Source of the DNA: Pinibacter soli
GTDB taxonomy: Bacteria > Bacteroidota > Bacteroidia > Chitinophagales > Chitinophagaceae
Direction of reading: 5' to 3'
Assembly (NCBI RefSeq): GCF_029961145.1
Contig: NZ_JASBRG010000001.1
Span: forward strand, 1-64,000
Length of the DNA stretch: 64,000 nt
Shown: positions 9,856 through 18,186 of the stretch, in pieces
How the letters are laid out: each line of letters opens with the position of its first letter
How positions within the stretch are numbered: position 1 is the first letter of the stretch
Position numbers and translations under genes: made by a program
The notes under the pieces: generated by a model
Told to the model about the DNA's origin: nothing
The model's input: only the letters and a program-made list of their open reading frames with translations
Databases searched by the model: none

Positions 9856-11043
9856 TTAAGGCATAACTATCAGCTTGCGCCCTTCTATCCGGAAATGTAC
9901 TTTGGAAATGCGTAAACCTTGCAATACTTCCGACAAGCTTAAATTTTTCTGCATCTTTCCAATGAACTCTATGGAAGGCACTCCTTTTTCATAAACGACG
10001 TCGATATCGTACCAGCGCTCCAATTGCCTCATCACTTGCTCAAGCGTGGCATCGTTAAAATCAAACACGCCATTTTTCCATGCCATCACTTTATCTGTAT
10101 CCACATCTTTGTTTAGGCTCATGTGCGCATTGCCTGATACCTGCGCTTGCTGGCCTGGTTTTAATAATATTTTTTCATCTCCGTTGCTGACGCGTACGGA
10201 ACCTTCCAACAATGTTGTTTTTAAACTTTCTTCATTTTGATAAGCATTAATGTTGAAGTGTGTGCCCAATACATCAACCTCTGTTTTATCATTCACTGTT
10301 ACGTGAAACGGCATGGAGGTATTCTTAGCTACTTCAAAATATACTTCACCGGTCATCTCTACGTTGCGGATATTGCCTGAAAACGTTGTCGGGTAACGCA
10401 ATGATGACGCGGCATTCAGCCACACTTTAGTGCCATCAGGTAACATAATTTGAAATTGCCTGCCTTTAGGTGTTGTTACCGAATTGTATGCAACGTTGCT
10501 TGCTTCTGTTGCATTGGTGGCATACTTTAATTGTCCGTTTGCCAAAGAAACTTTGGCTCCGTTTTGATCGGCTATAACTCCGTTTCCCAGGCTGTCCAGT
10601 ACCATTTTACTGCCATCGCTCAATGTTAGGATGGCCCCGTTTTTACCGGGTGCTATATCTGTTTTGGCAACGACCTGTGTTGCTGTTTTTTCCTGCTGAG
10701 GTTGTTGATGATTGAGTTGGAAGTAAACTCCGGTTGCACCCAGCAGTACGATCAATACTGCAGCGTAACGCAACCAGGATTTGCGGAAAAGTTGAACAAC
10801 GGGTGATGATGTTTTTGCAGAATGTGCCAATATATAAGGCAACTTGCTTTCCAGGCGTGCAATGATCGCGGGATCAATCTTATCGATGGAAACGGGCGTT
10901 TGCAGTTGTTGCATGATCAGTTCCGCCGCTGTGGGGTCCTGTTCGTGGGTGCCGAGCCAGTCTATTAAAATTTGGGCATCGCCGGGGGACAGTTTCCCTG
11001 CTAACAATTGCCTGAATAAACCGGCATATTGATCGGAAGTCAT
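9856..11043 (-). CDS. FecR family anti-sigma factor
   Basis: From the ATG at 11043 this is 395 residues; a GTG two codons upstream is the alternative. The N-terminal cytoplasmic part (about 1-85) would bind the sigma factor, a single membrane helix follows at about 88-106 ('YAAVLIVLLGATGVYF'), then the periplasmic FecR domain ('VTTPKGRQFQIMLPDGTKVW', 'SLRYPTTFSGNIRNVEMTGE') and the C-terminal DUF4974 domain ('FNDATLEQVMRQLERWYDI'). It receives the signal from the STN domain of SusC and controls the sigma factor. It lies 80 bases after that gene. Confidence 0.93.
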   Translation of the reverse strand: MTSDQYAGLFRQLLAGKLSPGDAQILIDWLGTHEQDPTAAELIMQQLQTPVSIDKIDPAIIARLESKLPYILAHSAKTSSPVVQLFRKSWLRYAAVLIVLLGATGVYFQLNHQQPQQEKTATQVVAKTDIAPGKNGAILTLSDGSKMVLDSLGNGVIADQNGAKVSLANGQLKYATNATEASNVAYNSVTTPKGRQFQIMLPDGTKVWLNAASSLRYPTTFSGNIRNVEMTGEVYFEVAKNTSMPFHVTVNDKTEVDVLGTHFNINAYQNEESLKTTLLEGSVRVSNGDEKILLKPGQQAQVSGNAHMSLNKDVDTDKVMAWKNGVFDFNDATLEQVMRQLERWYDIDVVYEKGVPSIEFIGKMQKNLSLSEVLQGLRISKVHFRIEGRKLIVMP

Positions 11044-11123
11044 TTTCACGCTCGTTAGATTTGTTGTAACCGGGAACGGTCGAACAATGAAAATGGGGGG
11101 ATACCCGAAAAAAAAAATTACAA

Positions 11124-11831
11124 TTATTTATTATGAAGTTGTTCGGCGATTATCAAAACCAATGACAATGCGCCGTCGGCGCTCCGGCTGAGTATATATT
11201 TTTTGATGGACCTGGTAGTGGTTGCCAAATACTCCTTTACGGTCTGCGGCGAGATTCCCATTTTTTCCGCTGCCTGTTTATAGGTGTACCCTTCTTCTTT
11301 TACGAACTGGTAAACCTTCTTTTGTTGGGGAGAAAGATGCTCCAATGCAGCATTTAAGAGTTTCCTGGATTCATGAAAACTAACTGCTTCTTCTATATGC
11401 AAATAGTTTTGATCGGCAGCCTCCATAAATTTTTCAAACAATTTACGGTCGTGTTTAAGCCTTCTGAAATGGTCGTGCGCAAGGTTCTTCGCTATGCGGT
11501 ACATGTAGCCGGTAAAATTTTCCGCAATGCCGATACTTTGTCTTTTTTGCCAGATCCGTGTAAAAAGTTCCTGCACCATCTCTTCTGCTGTTTCCTGATC
11601 GTGTATCATTCCGAGCAAGTTTACATACAATCGCGGGCTGTAATGCTTATAGAGCGAAGTAAAGGCAACTTCGTTACCTTCCTGCATTTGTTGTACAAGC
11701 AAAGACTCGTTATGTAAGAATTCGGACAAGCGATGGAAATTTGTCCTACAAATAACAGTGAAATTTTCATTTTCTCCCAAAAAAATCAACAAACGGCAAG
11801 TCCTTTGCAATTTACGGGTACTATTGGTCAT
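11124..11831 (-). CDS. ECF RNA polymerase sigma-70 factor (FecI-like)
   Basis: Region 2 is seen in 'LYKHYSPRLYVNLLGMIHD' and the -10 binding helix 'ETAEEMVQELFTRIWQKRQ'. Region 4 is seen in 'LSPQQKKVYQFVKEEGYTY' and 'AEKMGISPQTVKEYLATT'. This Bacteroidetes ECF group is normally 180-200 residues. The listed ATG (11831) gives 235 and adds about 40 residues unlike the family. A TTG at 11729 ('LSEFLHNESLL') would give the usual length, so the true start is uncertain. It heads the minus-strand glycan locus and probably activates it once FecR is released. Confidence 0.88.
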   Translation of the reverse strand: MTNSTRKLQRTCRLLIFLGENENFTVICRTNFHRLSEFLHNESLLVQQMQEGNEVAFTSLYKHYSPRLYVNLLGMIHDQETAEEMVQELFTRIWQKRQSIGIAENFTGYMYRIAKNLAHDHFRRLKHDRKLFEKFMEAADQNYLHIEEAVSFHESRKLLNAALEHLSPQQKKVYQFVKEEGYTYKQAAEKMGISPQTVKEYLATTTRSIKKYILSRSADGALSLVLIIAEQLHNK

Positions 11832-11892
11832 TTAGAAGGTCAAAATTACAAGTCAATGTGCTGCCGGTAAGTCCTGATGTTTCTACAACCAC

Positions 11893-12033
11893 GCTGTTCG
11901 ACATGTTCCGCAGGACATGTCGAAGAAAAGATAACAACGGATTTTTAAATCCCAAATCAACCGATTATTTGTACAGGATGTAACATCCATTTTATCTGTC
12001 GTTCGAGATGTCCTGCGGAACATCTCGAACAGC
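11893..12033. repeat. 141-bp multi-hairpin repeat element, copy 1
   Basis: The element contains four hairpins. H1 is 11897-11924 (TTCGACATGT stem, 8-base loop). H2 is 11939-11952. H3 is 11976-11988 (GGATGT-A-ACATCC). H4 is 12001-12030. H4 is nearly the reverse complement of H1, including the loop (TCCGCAGG against CCTGCGGA), so the whole unit can also fold into one long hairpin. GCTGTTCG and CGAACAGC mark its ends. A second copy in the same orientation is at 13401-13541. The layout resembles REPINs, doublets of inverted REP hairpins. Confidence 0.85.
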
Positions 12034-12118
12034 ATTGATTATAAATGGCACAAACGTTTGCGTATTATTTATTGTTTGTGTTAGTTTATTTTTCAGGCTT
12101 ACTTAATATTCTATTTAA

Positions 12119-13351
12119 ATGGAGCAATATAAAAATAATAGTCGTCGCAAATTTTTACAATCACTTTCCGTTTTAAGCGGAGCCACCATAGCTGGCAGCT
12201 TGTTGCCCGATACTTTGCATGCAGAGTCTACTCTTTTGAAACCTGCGAACCCTTTGGCTGGACATGTATTTACCGCTACACCATATTTACAACATCCTAC
12301 GCCAGATTCTATGGTAGTGATGTTTATTACCAACCTTCCATCTTATAGCTGGGTAGAATATGGGGAAACAGATGCGCTCGGTCAAAAAGCGCAAAGCGTT
12401 ACAAACGGGCTGGTAGATGCCTATACCCGTATTAACCGGATCAGGTTGAACAAGTTGAAACCAGGTACAAAATATTATTACCGGGTGGTATCAAAAGAAA
12501 TTACTTATTTAAATCCTTACAGCTTAAGCTACAAAAGCACACTTCAAAGCGATGTTTTATCCTTTACCACCCCGTTGGAACATCCGGAGGCCATGACCTG
12601 CCTGATAATGAATGATCTTCATGACAAACCGGAGTCTATTCCGCATCTCATGAAATTAAACGGGGGCAATTCTTACGATTTCGTTTTCTTTAATGGTGAT
12701 GTTTTCAATTGGCAGGTTGATGAACAACAAATAGTAGACCATATGCTGCAACCCTGCATCAGCACCTTTGCGAGTGAAAAGCCTTTCCTGTATGTAAGGG
12801 GCAATCATGAAACAAGAGGTCAATTCAGACGGGAATTGCATCATTACTTTTGTAATCCGCAAGGCAATCAATACTATACTTTTACCTGGGGGCCTGTTCA
12901 CTTTACTGTGTTGGATACAGGTGAAGACAAAACAGATGATCACAGGGAATATTCCGGGATTGTTGATTTCGATGCTTATAGAGAACAACAACAACAATGG
13001 CTGAATGAAGTATTTCAAAGCCGGGCTTTTAAAAAAGCTCCATTTAAAGTGGTGCTAATGCATATACCACCTTTTTATTCAGGTGACTGGCATGGCACCA
13101 TGCATTGCCGCGAACTGTTCAATCCGCTGTTTAATAAACATCATATTGATATGTGCATCAGCGGTCATACGCATACATATGGCGTTCATGCGCCGGAAAA
13201 AGGGCAGCACCAATACCCGGTTATAATTGGCGGTGGCCCTAAAGAAGGAACACGCACCCTGATTAAGTTACAAGCCGAAGCCAGAAACTTACGATTGACC
13301 ATGCTGGATGATAGCGGAAAGGAAGTAGGAAATTATACCGTGTCAAAATAA
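12119..13351 (+). CDS. Tat-exported calcineurin-like metallophosphoesterase
   Basis: A 410-residue protein with a twin-arginine signal (NSRRKFLQ at about 7-14). A fibronectin III-like N-terminal domain, as in purple acid phosphatases, runs from about 45 to 145 ('NKLKPGTKYYYRVV'). The metallophosphoesterase core has all its motifs: NDLHD at about 163, FNGD at about 184, GNHE at about 226, LMHIPPF near 315 and SGHTHTYG near 350. Substrate is not deducible; a phosphomonoester is likely. It stands alone, has its own terminator, and is flanked on both sides by direct copies of the 141-bp element. Confidence 0.9.
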   Translation: MEQYKNNSRRKFLQSLSVLSGATIAGSLLPDTLHAESTLLKPANPLAGHVFTATPYLQHPTPDSMVVMFITNLPSYSWVEYGETDALGQKAQSVTNGLVDAYTRINRIRLNKLKPGTKYYYRVVSKEITYLNPYSLSYKSTLQSDVLSFTTPLEHPEAMTCLIMNDLHDKPESIPHLMKLNGGNSYDFVFFNGDVFNWQVDEQQIVDHMLQPCISTFASEKPFLYVRGNHETRGQFRRELHHYFCNPQGNQYYTFTWGPVHFTVLDTGEDKTDDHREYSGIVDFDAYREQQQQWLNEVFQSRAFKKAPFKVVLMHIPPFYSGDWHGTMHCRELFNPLFNKHHIDMCISGHTHTYGVHAPEKGQHQYPVIIGGGPKEGTRTLIKLQAEARNLRLTMLDDSGKEVGNYTVSK

Positions 13352-13353
13352 AA

Positions 13354-13388
13354 AAAAGTGTGACCCTGTTTAATGGGGCCACACTTTT
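13354..13388 (+). terminator. Terminator of the metallophosphoesterase gene
   Basis: AAAAGTGTG (13354-13362) pairs with CACACTTTT (13380-13388), with inner CCC-GGG pairs. It starts three bases after the stop codon. Confidence 0.8.
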
Positions 13389-13400
13389 CCACGCTTCCAC

Positions 13401-13541
13401 GCTCTTCGACATGTTCCGCAGGACATGTCGAAGAAATGATAACAAGGAATTTTTAATTCCTTAGTTCAACCGATTATTTGTACAGGATGTAACATCCATT
13501 TTATCGCTGTTCGAGATGTTCTGGGGAATATCTCGAACAGC
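13401..13541. repeat. 141-bp multi-hairpin repeat element, copy 2
   Basis: It has the same length, orientation and hairpin order as the copy at 11893-12033. H1 (13405-13432) and H3 (13485-13497) are identical to copy 1. H2 is changed in both arms so pairing is kept and extended (AAGGAATT with AATTCCTT, 13444-13462). H4 (13505-13542) has a longer stem (CGCTGTTCGAGAT type). The reading frame of the small membrane protein gene runs into it. Confidence 0.85.
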
Positions 13542-13834
13542 GCGATAAATAAATGGGGCACAAATATTCCAATTATTCCAAGAACCAAAACCGAGCCGCC
13601 ACGAAATGGATATGAAGCCATTACACCAAATATACACGCGGCGAATACAATTGCCCCAACTATTGAAAACAATAGAACGTGTTTTTTAAATATTGCTATC
13701 AAGGTTGATAAAATGGCTATAATAGCAACATATTCAGCCGTAAAAACTCGTAAAGATACACTCCATTCTACACCTCTTGAATATATAAGCCCCATTCTAT
13801 GTGCTATATAATTCATCAATTCATATCCAACCAC
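13466..13834 (-). CDS. Small integral membrane protein, unknown
   Basis: A 122-residue frame with about four hydrophobic segments: 'VFTAEYVAIIAILSTLIAIF', 'LLFSIVGAIVFAACIFGVMA', 'SVLVLGIIGIFVPHLFIALF', plus a weaker N-terminal one. I do not recognise a family. The last 20 or so codons lie inside copy 2 of the 141-bp element, so the C-terminus (FPRTSRTAIKWMLHPVQIIG) is supplied by the repeat and the original gene may have been longer. The hydrophobic pattern argues for a real gene; no neighbour explains it. Confidence 0.45.
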   Translation of the reverse strand: MVGYELMNYIAHRMGLIYSRGVEWSVSLRVFTAEYVAIIAILSTLIAIFKKHVLLFSIVGAIVFAACIFGVMASYPFRGGSVLVLGIIGIFVPHLFIALFEIFPRTSRTAIKWMLHPVQIIG

Positions 13835-13920
13835 ATAAAAAATAATTGAAAGAGAGGAACAATAAAATTGTAATGGCCTACTTTAATTTTTTTCATATGC
13901 GCTATAATTAAAAATAAAAA

Positions 13921-13947
13921 AGTCCGTCGAGAATTGCTCGTCGGACT
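13921..13947 (-). terminator. Terminator-like hairpin related to 116-150
   Basis: AGTCCGTCGAG pairs with CTCGTCGGACT (one mismatch). The minus strand continues into a T-rich run. It is a second terminator after the one closing tRNA-Pro, and matches the hairpin at 116-150 in sequence. Confidence 0.6.
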
Positions 13948-13980
13948 GTTCCTTTAATTTTTTGCTTGCCTAAAGCAACT

Positions 13981-14004
13981 AAAAAAGCCAGCATCTCTGC
14001 TGGC
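13981..14004 (-). terminator. Terminator of tRNA-Pro
   Basis: A 7-bp perfect stem (GCCAGCA, 13987-13993, with 13998-14004) and a 4-base loop are followed on the minus strand by six T residues. It lies 17 bases after the tRNA 3' end. Confidence 0.8.
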
Positions 14005-14021
14005 CTTGTTACTTTTTTCCG

Positions 14022-14095
14022 TCGGGGTGGCAGGATTCGAACCTACGACCTCCACATCCCAAATGTGGCGCGATACCGGGCTACGCTACACCCCG
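14022..14095 (-). tRNA. tRNA-Pro (UGG anticodon)
   Basis: A 74-base cloverleaf on the minus strand: acceptor stem CGGGGTG/CACCCCG, discriminator A, anticodon stem CCACA/TGTGG enclosing loop TTTGGGA (anticodon TGG), and T-arm GTAGG-TTCGAAT-CCTGC. CCA is not encoded. The only tRNA found in the window. Confidence 0.97.
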
Positions 14096-14262
14096 ATTGA
14101 TTAATTTTAGCAGTTACTATCCTTAATCGTGGGGTGCAAAAGTAGGGATTTTGCCCAATACAAAACAAACATTTTTCGAAAAAAATTTCACCCTGCTAAA
14201 GAACTCCGTTTCAAATGCTTATCTGGCGTGAGATATAAAAAGAAATAAAATGTGTCAGAAAA
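14096..14262. other. tRNA-Pro upstream region
   Basis: No gene seen. It carries the presumed tRNA promoter on the minus strand; I could not fix its -33/-7 elements. Confidence 0.3.
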
Positions 14263-14344
14263 TTGAAAATTGAAAGTTGGCCTCCCTCAAACTTTCCACT
14301 CCATAATCTTTACACAATTTCAACTTTCAACTTTCAATTTTCAA
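14263..14344. repeat. Heptad-word inverted repeat spacer (AATTGAA type)
   Basis: The spacer next to the metG stop codon has arm TTGAAAATTGAAAGTTG (14263-14279), a perfect 17-bp inverted repeat of 14328-14344. Words repeat every 7 bases. The core between the arms (14280-14320) is unrelated sequence. Confidence 0.85.
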
Positions 14345-14350
14345 CTTCCC

Positions 14351-16498
14351 CTAGCTCACTCCTGAGCCAGCATTAATGACATTCTCAGGTTTTACAAAGT
14401 GTAATTTTCCGGAAGTGTCTTCTGCCATTAATATCATACCGTTGCTTTCGATGCCACGCATTTTTCTCGGCGCAAGATTGGCTACAACAACCACTTGTTT
14501 GTCGATGATCTCTTCTGGCTTAAAATGCATTGCAATGCCGCTAACAATTGTTCTCGTTTCAAAACCAAGATCAACGCTTAACTTCAAAAGCTTATCGGCT
14601 TTTTCAACTTTTTCTGCGGCCACAATGGTTCCTACTTTCAAATCGATCTTTGCGAAGTCATCATATACAATCTCCGCTTTAAGCGCAGGTGCAGGTTTCT
14701 CCACTGGCACTTCCTCTGCTTTCGCCGCGCCGTTTGCTGCGGCTTTGTTTTCTGCCGTTGCTTTGGCTAATCCTGCCTGCAATTTTTCTACCTGGGCCTT
14801 TACTTCATCATCTTCTATTTTTCTAAACAAAATTTCAGGCGCACGCAAGGTATAGCCCACACTCAGCAATTTCATTTTGCCTGCATTTTCCCAATCCAGC
14901 ATCTTGTCTACCACCTTCATCATGTGCAGCATTTTTTGTGCTGTATTTGGCAAAAATGGATTGATAAGGATTGCAAGGTTTGCGCATAACTGTAAACTAA
15001 CATGCAAACAGTTGTCAATCTGTTTCTGCAACTCGGGTTGTTCAGCCAGTTTTTTTTCAACTTTCCATGGCTCTTTTTCCTGCAAATATTTATTGCCGAC
15101 GCGGGCCAGGTTGATTACTTCAAAAAGAGCGTCTCTGAATTTATAGTCTTCAATAAGCGATTCTACTTTCTGTTTTATCCTTATAATTTCATCGCCTGCA
15201 AACTTGTCTTTTTCATCAAAAACATCTGCATGCAGCGGTGGCACTTTTCCACCACACAGCTTGTGCATCAGCACGAAGGTTCTGTTTACAAAATTGCCGA
15301 ATATACTCGCCAGTTCACTGTTGCTTGCATCCTGAAAACCCTTCCATGTAAACTCACTGTCTTTAGACTCCGGAGCAATTTGTGTAAGGTAATAGCGCAA
15401 TACATCCACCATTTGAGGACCGCCGTTTTCTTTCTTCACAAAATCATCAATGTAATCCTGCATTTCAAGTTTCCAGTTACGGCTGGTGCTCATCTTATCC
15501 CCCTCCAGGTTCAGGAACTCATTTGCCGGCACATTATCAGGTAAAATGTTGCCATGCAGTTTCAGCATCACAGGGAAAATAATACAGTGGAAAACGATGT
15601 TATCCTTTCCAATGAAATGAACCAGTTTCGTGTCTTTATCGTTCCAGTATGGTGTCCAATCTTTACCATTATCAATCGCCCATTGTTTTGTTGCGCTGAT
15701 GTACCCAATAGGTGCGTCAAACCACACATACAACACTTTTCCTTCAGCGCCTTCTACGGGTACTTTGATGCCCCAGTCTAGGTCACGGGTTACGGCACGA
15801 GGCTGCAAACCTCCGTCTATCCAGCTTTTGCACTGCCCTACCACGCTGGCCCGCCAGTCTTCTTTGTGATCCTGCAGTATCCATTTGCTTAAAAATTCTT
15901 CGTGACGGTTCAATGGCAGATACCAGTGAGTGGTTAATTTTTTAACAGGCGGCTGTCCGCTTAAAGTACTCACAGGATTGATTAGTTCGTCGGGGCTCAG
16001 AGCAGTTCCACATCTTTCGCACTGATCGCCATAAGCGCTTTCGTAGCCGCAATTGGGACAGGTTCCTTTTATATAACGGTCGGCCAAAAAAGTTTTAGCC
16101 TGTTCGTCATAATATTGTTCAGTTTCTTTTGTTTCCAATTCGCCGGCGTTGTTTAACGCAGTAAAAAACTCCCGTGAAGTTTCGTGATGCAAAGGAGAAC
16201 TTGTGCGGTGATATATGTCAAATGAAATACTGAGGTCAGCAAAATTTTGTTTGATCAGCTCATGATATTTGTCGATGATTGCCTGCGGCGTTGTGTTTTC
16301 TTTCATCGCCTGTATGGGAATTGCCGTTCCATGCTCGTCGCTACCGCATACAAACGCCACATCGCGTTTTTGCGCACGCAGGTAACGCACATAAATATCC
16401 GCAGGCAGGTAAGCGCCGGCCAGGTGTCCCACATGTTTCAATCCGTTCGCGTACGGCAAAGCTGCCGTGATCAAATATCTTTTAGGTTGTGTCATCAT
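14351..16498 (-). CDS. metG: Methionyl-tRNA synthetase
   Basis: A 715-residue class I synthetase that charges tRNA-Met. The HIGH-type motif is 'PYANGLKHVGHLAG' near residue 15, the zinc knuckle has CPNCG and CERCG at about 145-160, and the KMSKS motif reads KMSTS near 336. The C-terminal 105 residues ('IDLKVGTIVAAEKVEKADKL') are the EMAP-II-like tRNA-binding domain that supports dimerisation. An alanine-rich linker (about 580-605) joins the two. Full length for the long bacterial form. Two adjacent ATGs (16498, 16495) are possible starts. Confidence 0.97.
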   Translation of the reverse strand: MMTQPKRYLITAALPYANGLKHVGHLAGAYLPADIYVRYLRAQKRDVAFVCGSDEHGTAIPIQAMKENTTPQAIIDKYHELIKQNFADLSISFDIYHRTSSPLHHETSREFFTALNNAGELETKETEQYYDEQAKTFLADRYIKGTCPNCGYESAYGDQCERCGTALSPDELINPVSTLSGQPPVKKLTTHWYLPLNRHEEFLSKWILQDHKEDWRASVVGQCKSWIDGGLQPRAVTRDLDWGIKVPVEGAEGKVLYVWFDAPIGYISATKQWAIDNGKDWTPYWNDKDTKLVHFIGKDNIVFHCIIFPVMLKLHGNILPDNVPANEFLNLEGDKMSTSRNWKLEMQDYIDDFVKKENGGPQMVDVLRYYLTQIAPESKDSEFTWKGFQDASNSELASIFGNFVNRTFVLMHKLCGGKVPPLHADVFDEKDKFAGDEIIRIKQKVESLIEDYKFRDALFEVINLARVGNKYLQEKEPWKVEKKLAEQPELQKQIDNCLHVSLQLCANLAILINPFLPNTAQKMLHMMKVVDKMLDWENAGKMKLLSVGYTLRAPEILFRKIEDDEVKAQVEKLQAGLAKATAENKAAANGAAKAEEVPVEKPAPALKAEIVYDDFAKIDLKVGTIVAAEKVEKADKLLKLSVDLGFETRTIVSGIAMHFKPEEIIDKQVVVVANLAPRKMRGIESNGMILMAEDTSGKLHFVKPENVINAGSGVS

Positions 16499-16546
16499 AT
16501 TCGTTTTTTGAAGAAAGCCCTGCTTTCAGTTATCTGCAAAAATACT

Positions 16547-16704
16547 AATTGAATTATTGAATTACTTAATTATTGAAAAGGCGCAGATGGCGGAAGGTAG
16601 CCAGTTCATTTTCAAATTCTTCCGCCTGCCATCGGATGATCGATCCGGCGGGAACCTGACGGGCAGGAAATTGCCACATTTTCAAATTAATATATCTTTA
16701 AATA
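16547..16704. repeat. metG-ldcA divergent spacer with octad words
   Basis: Bases 16547-16575 are built of 8-base ATTGAATT/ATTACTTA words, with no matching second arm. Next come a short imperfect inverted repeat (GATGGCGGAAG near 16587 with CTTCCGCC near 16617) and a GGCGGGAACCTGACGGGCAGG stretch (split at 20). It must hold promoters for both genes. Confidence 0.4.
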
Positions 16705-17730
16705 ATGAACCGTAAAAACTTCCTTTCTTCTACCATACTGGCTTCGGGAACCCTTTTTGGCTTCGCCAAATCACCGGCAGTCGAGCCTGCGGAAACGGGA
16801 AAACCAATGATCATTCCGCCATATCTAAAACCGGGTGACGTAATCGGAATTACCAGTCCTGCCGGATTTATTACTGCGGATGAAATTAAACCTGCCATTC
16901 AACAAATGGAAAATTGGGGATTTAAGGTAAAGGTCGGTCAAACTATAGGAAAAAGAGATTTTACATTCGGCGGTACCGACGCTGAACGGGCAAATGATTT
17001 GCAGGAAATGATGGACGACAACTCCATTAAAGCGATCATGTGTGCCAGGGGCGGCTACGGAATGGTAAGGATAATTGACAACCTAAACTTCAGCAATTTT
17101 AAATCAAATCCAAAATGGATCATCGGCTTCAGTGACATTACCGTTATGCATTCACAACTGAGTCACATGGGCATTGCTTCTGTTCATTCAAAAATGTGCA
17201 ATAGCTTTCCGGATAATTTTGCGACAGCAGAACCTATTCAAATTGACACTATCTTATCAATTTCAAAAGCATTGAAGGGTGAGAAGATGCGTTATGAAAT
17301 CACACCAAACGAAAAGAATGTTGTTGGCATTGCAGAAGGAGTGCTTGTAGGAGGCAATTTAAAAACTATTGAAAGTTTAGCAGGATCCGCCTCAGATATT
17401 AAGACGGAGGGAAAAATATTATTTGTGGAAGATACAGGCGAATATTTATATAGTATTGACAGAATGTTTTGGAACCTCAAAAGGACCGGCAAACTAAATA
17501 ATCTTGCCGGGCTTATTGTTGGCGGTTTTAAAATTAAACCGGATGATCCGGGTGAAGCGTTTGGAAAAACTGTGCAGGAAATTGTAACGGAAAAAATAGC
17601 AGCGTTTAATTATCCCGTTTGCTTTGATTTTCCTGTTGGTCACCAAAAAAATAATTTCGCGTTAAAGTGCGGAATTAAACACAGATTAGAAATTGGCAGC
17701 GTTCGATGTTCATTACAGGAATTAAACTAA
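16705..17730 (+). CDS. LD-carboxypeptidase (peptidase family S66)
   Basis: A 341-residue serine peptidase related to LdcA and MccF, which trims the terminal D-Ala from L,D-linked muropeptides during peptidoglycan recycling; some relatives detoxify microcin-type compounds. The motif series is complete: 'KPGDVIGITSPAG', 'ARGGYGMVRIID', nucleophile Ser in IIGFSDIT (about 143), Glu in FVEDTGEYLY (about 243) and His in FPVGHQKNNFAL (about 313). An N-terminal hydrophobic stretch with basic residues (MNRKNFLSSTILASGTLFGF) suggests export or membrane anchoring. Confidence 0.9.
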   Translation: MNRKNFLSSTILASGTLFGFAKSPAVEPAETGKPMIIPPYLKPGDVIGITSPAGFITADEIKPAIQQMENWGFKVKVGQTIGKRDFTFGGTDAERANDLQEMMDDNSIKAIMCARGGYGMVRIIDNLNFSNFKSNPKWIIGFSDITVMHSQLSHMGIASVHSKMCNSFPDNFATAEPIQIDTILSISKALKGEKMRYEITPNEKNVVGIAEGVLVGGNLKTIESLAGSASDIKTEGKILFVEDTGEYLYSIDRMFWNLKRTGKLNNLAGLIVGGFKIKPDDPGEAFGKTVQEIVTEKIAAFNYPVCFDFPVGHQKNNFALKCGIKHRLEIGSVRCSLQELN

Positions 17731-17828
17731 AAAGAGACTTCGTGCAACAGCCCCATAACCTAACAATAGAACCAACACAATAACAAGTCACAGTAGCTTG
17801 TGAGATAAATAATTTCAGGGAAAAATTA

Positions 17829-17990
17829 TTATGCCGCCTTTCTTTTTGTCTTTTTCATAAAGGACAATTTATTATTTAATAGGGACGACCTCACTACATC
17901 AAGCAACACAGCAAACAGTCTGCCGCTCTCTTGATGGCTACCTTTTAATAAAATCCTTTTAATAAAATTTATTGTCCTTTTTAAAGACAA
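17829..17990 (-). pseudogene. Possible small or remnant ORF without ATG
   Basis: A minus-strand frame is open from 18035 to the stop at 17829-17831. From a TTG at 17990 it would encode 53 residues: LSLKRTINFIKRILLKGSHQ, then ESGRLFAVLLDVVRSSLLNN, then KLSFMKKTKRKAA. The middle (GSHQESGRLFAVLLDVVRSS) loosely recalls the C-terminal end of IS66-like transposases, but this is only an impression. The upstream part is made of the direct repeat ATTTTATTAAAAGG (two copies at 17942-17969), so low complexity alone may explain the open frame. Confidence 0.25.
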
Positions 17991-18022
17991 CAGTTTTAAA
18001 TGCGTATATACTTTTGCTATGC

Positions 18023-18091
18023 ATTTGAAACAACCTTATCCAATGCAAATTTGAAACAAACCTTATCCAATGTAAAAAAACCGTTTCAAAT
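18023..18091. promoter_or_regulatory. Tandem operator-like repeats in the AraC leader
   Basis: Two head-to-tail copies of ATTTGAAACAA(A)CCTTATCC followed by AATGyAA occupy 18023-18048 and 18049-18075, differing by one inserted A and one base. An inverted half site GTTTCAAAT follows at 18083-18091. Tandem near-identical 26-27 base units in a long leader suggest regulator binding or a recent duplication. Confidence 0.5.
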
Positions 18092-18186
18092 AATCTATCC
18101 TTGAAAAGACAAGCATCCTAATAGACTTGTTAAACCTACATGCGGTGTGACATTAATCAAATAATCAGCACCTATTCTATGAAAAG

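Noticed and set aside
13981-14095. tRNA-Pro as an integration site for a genomic island
   Set aside because: No integrase gene, no duplicated tRNA 3' end and no attachment repeat was seen nearby.
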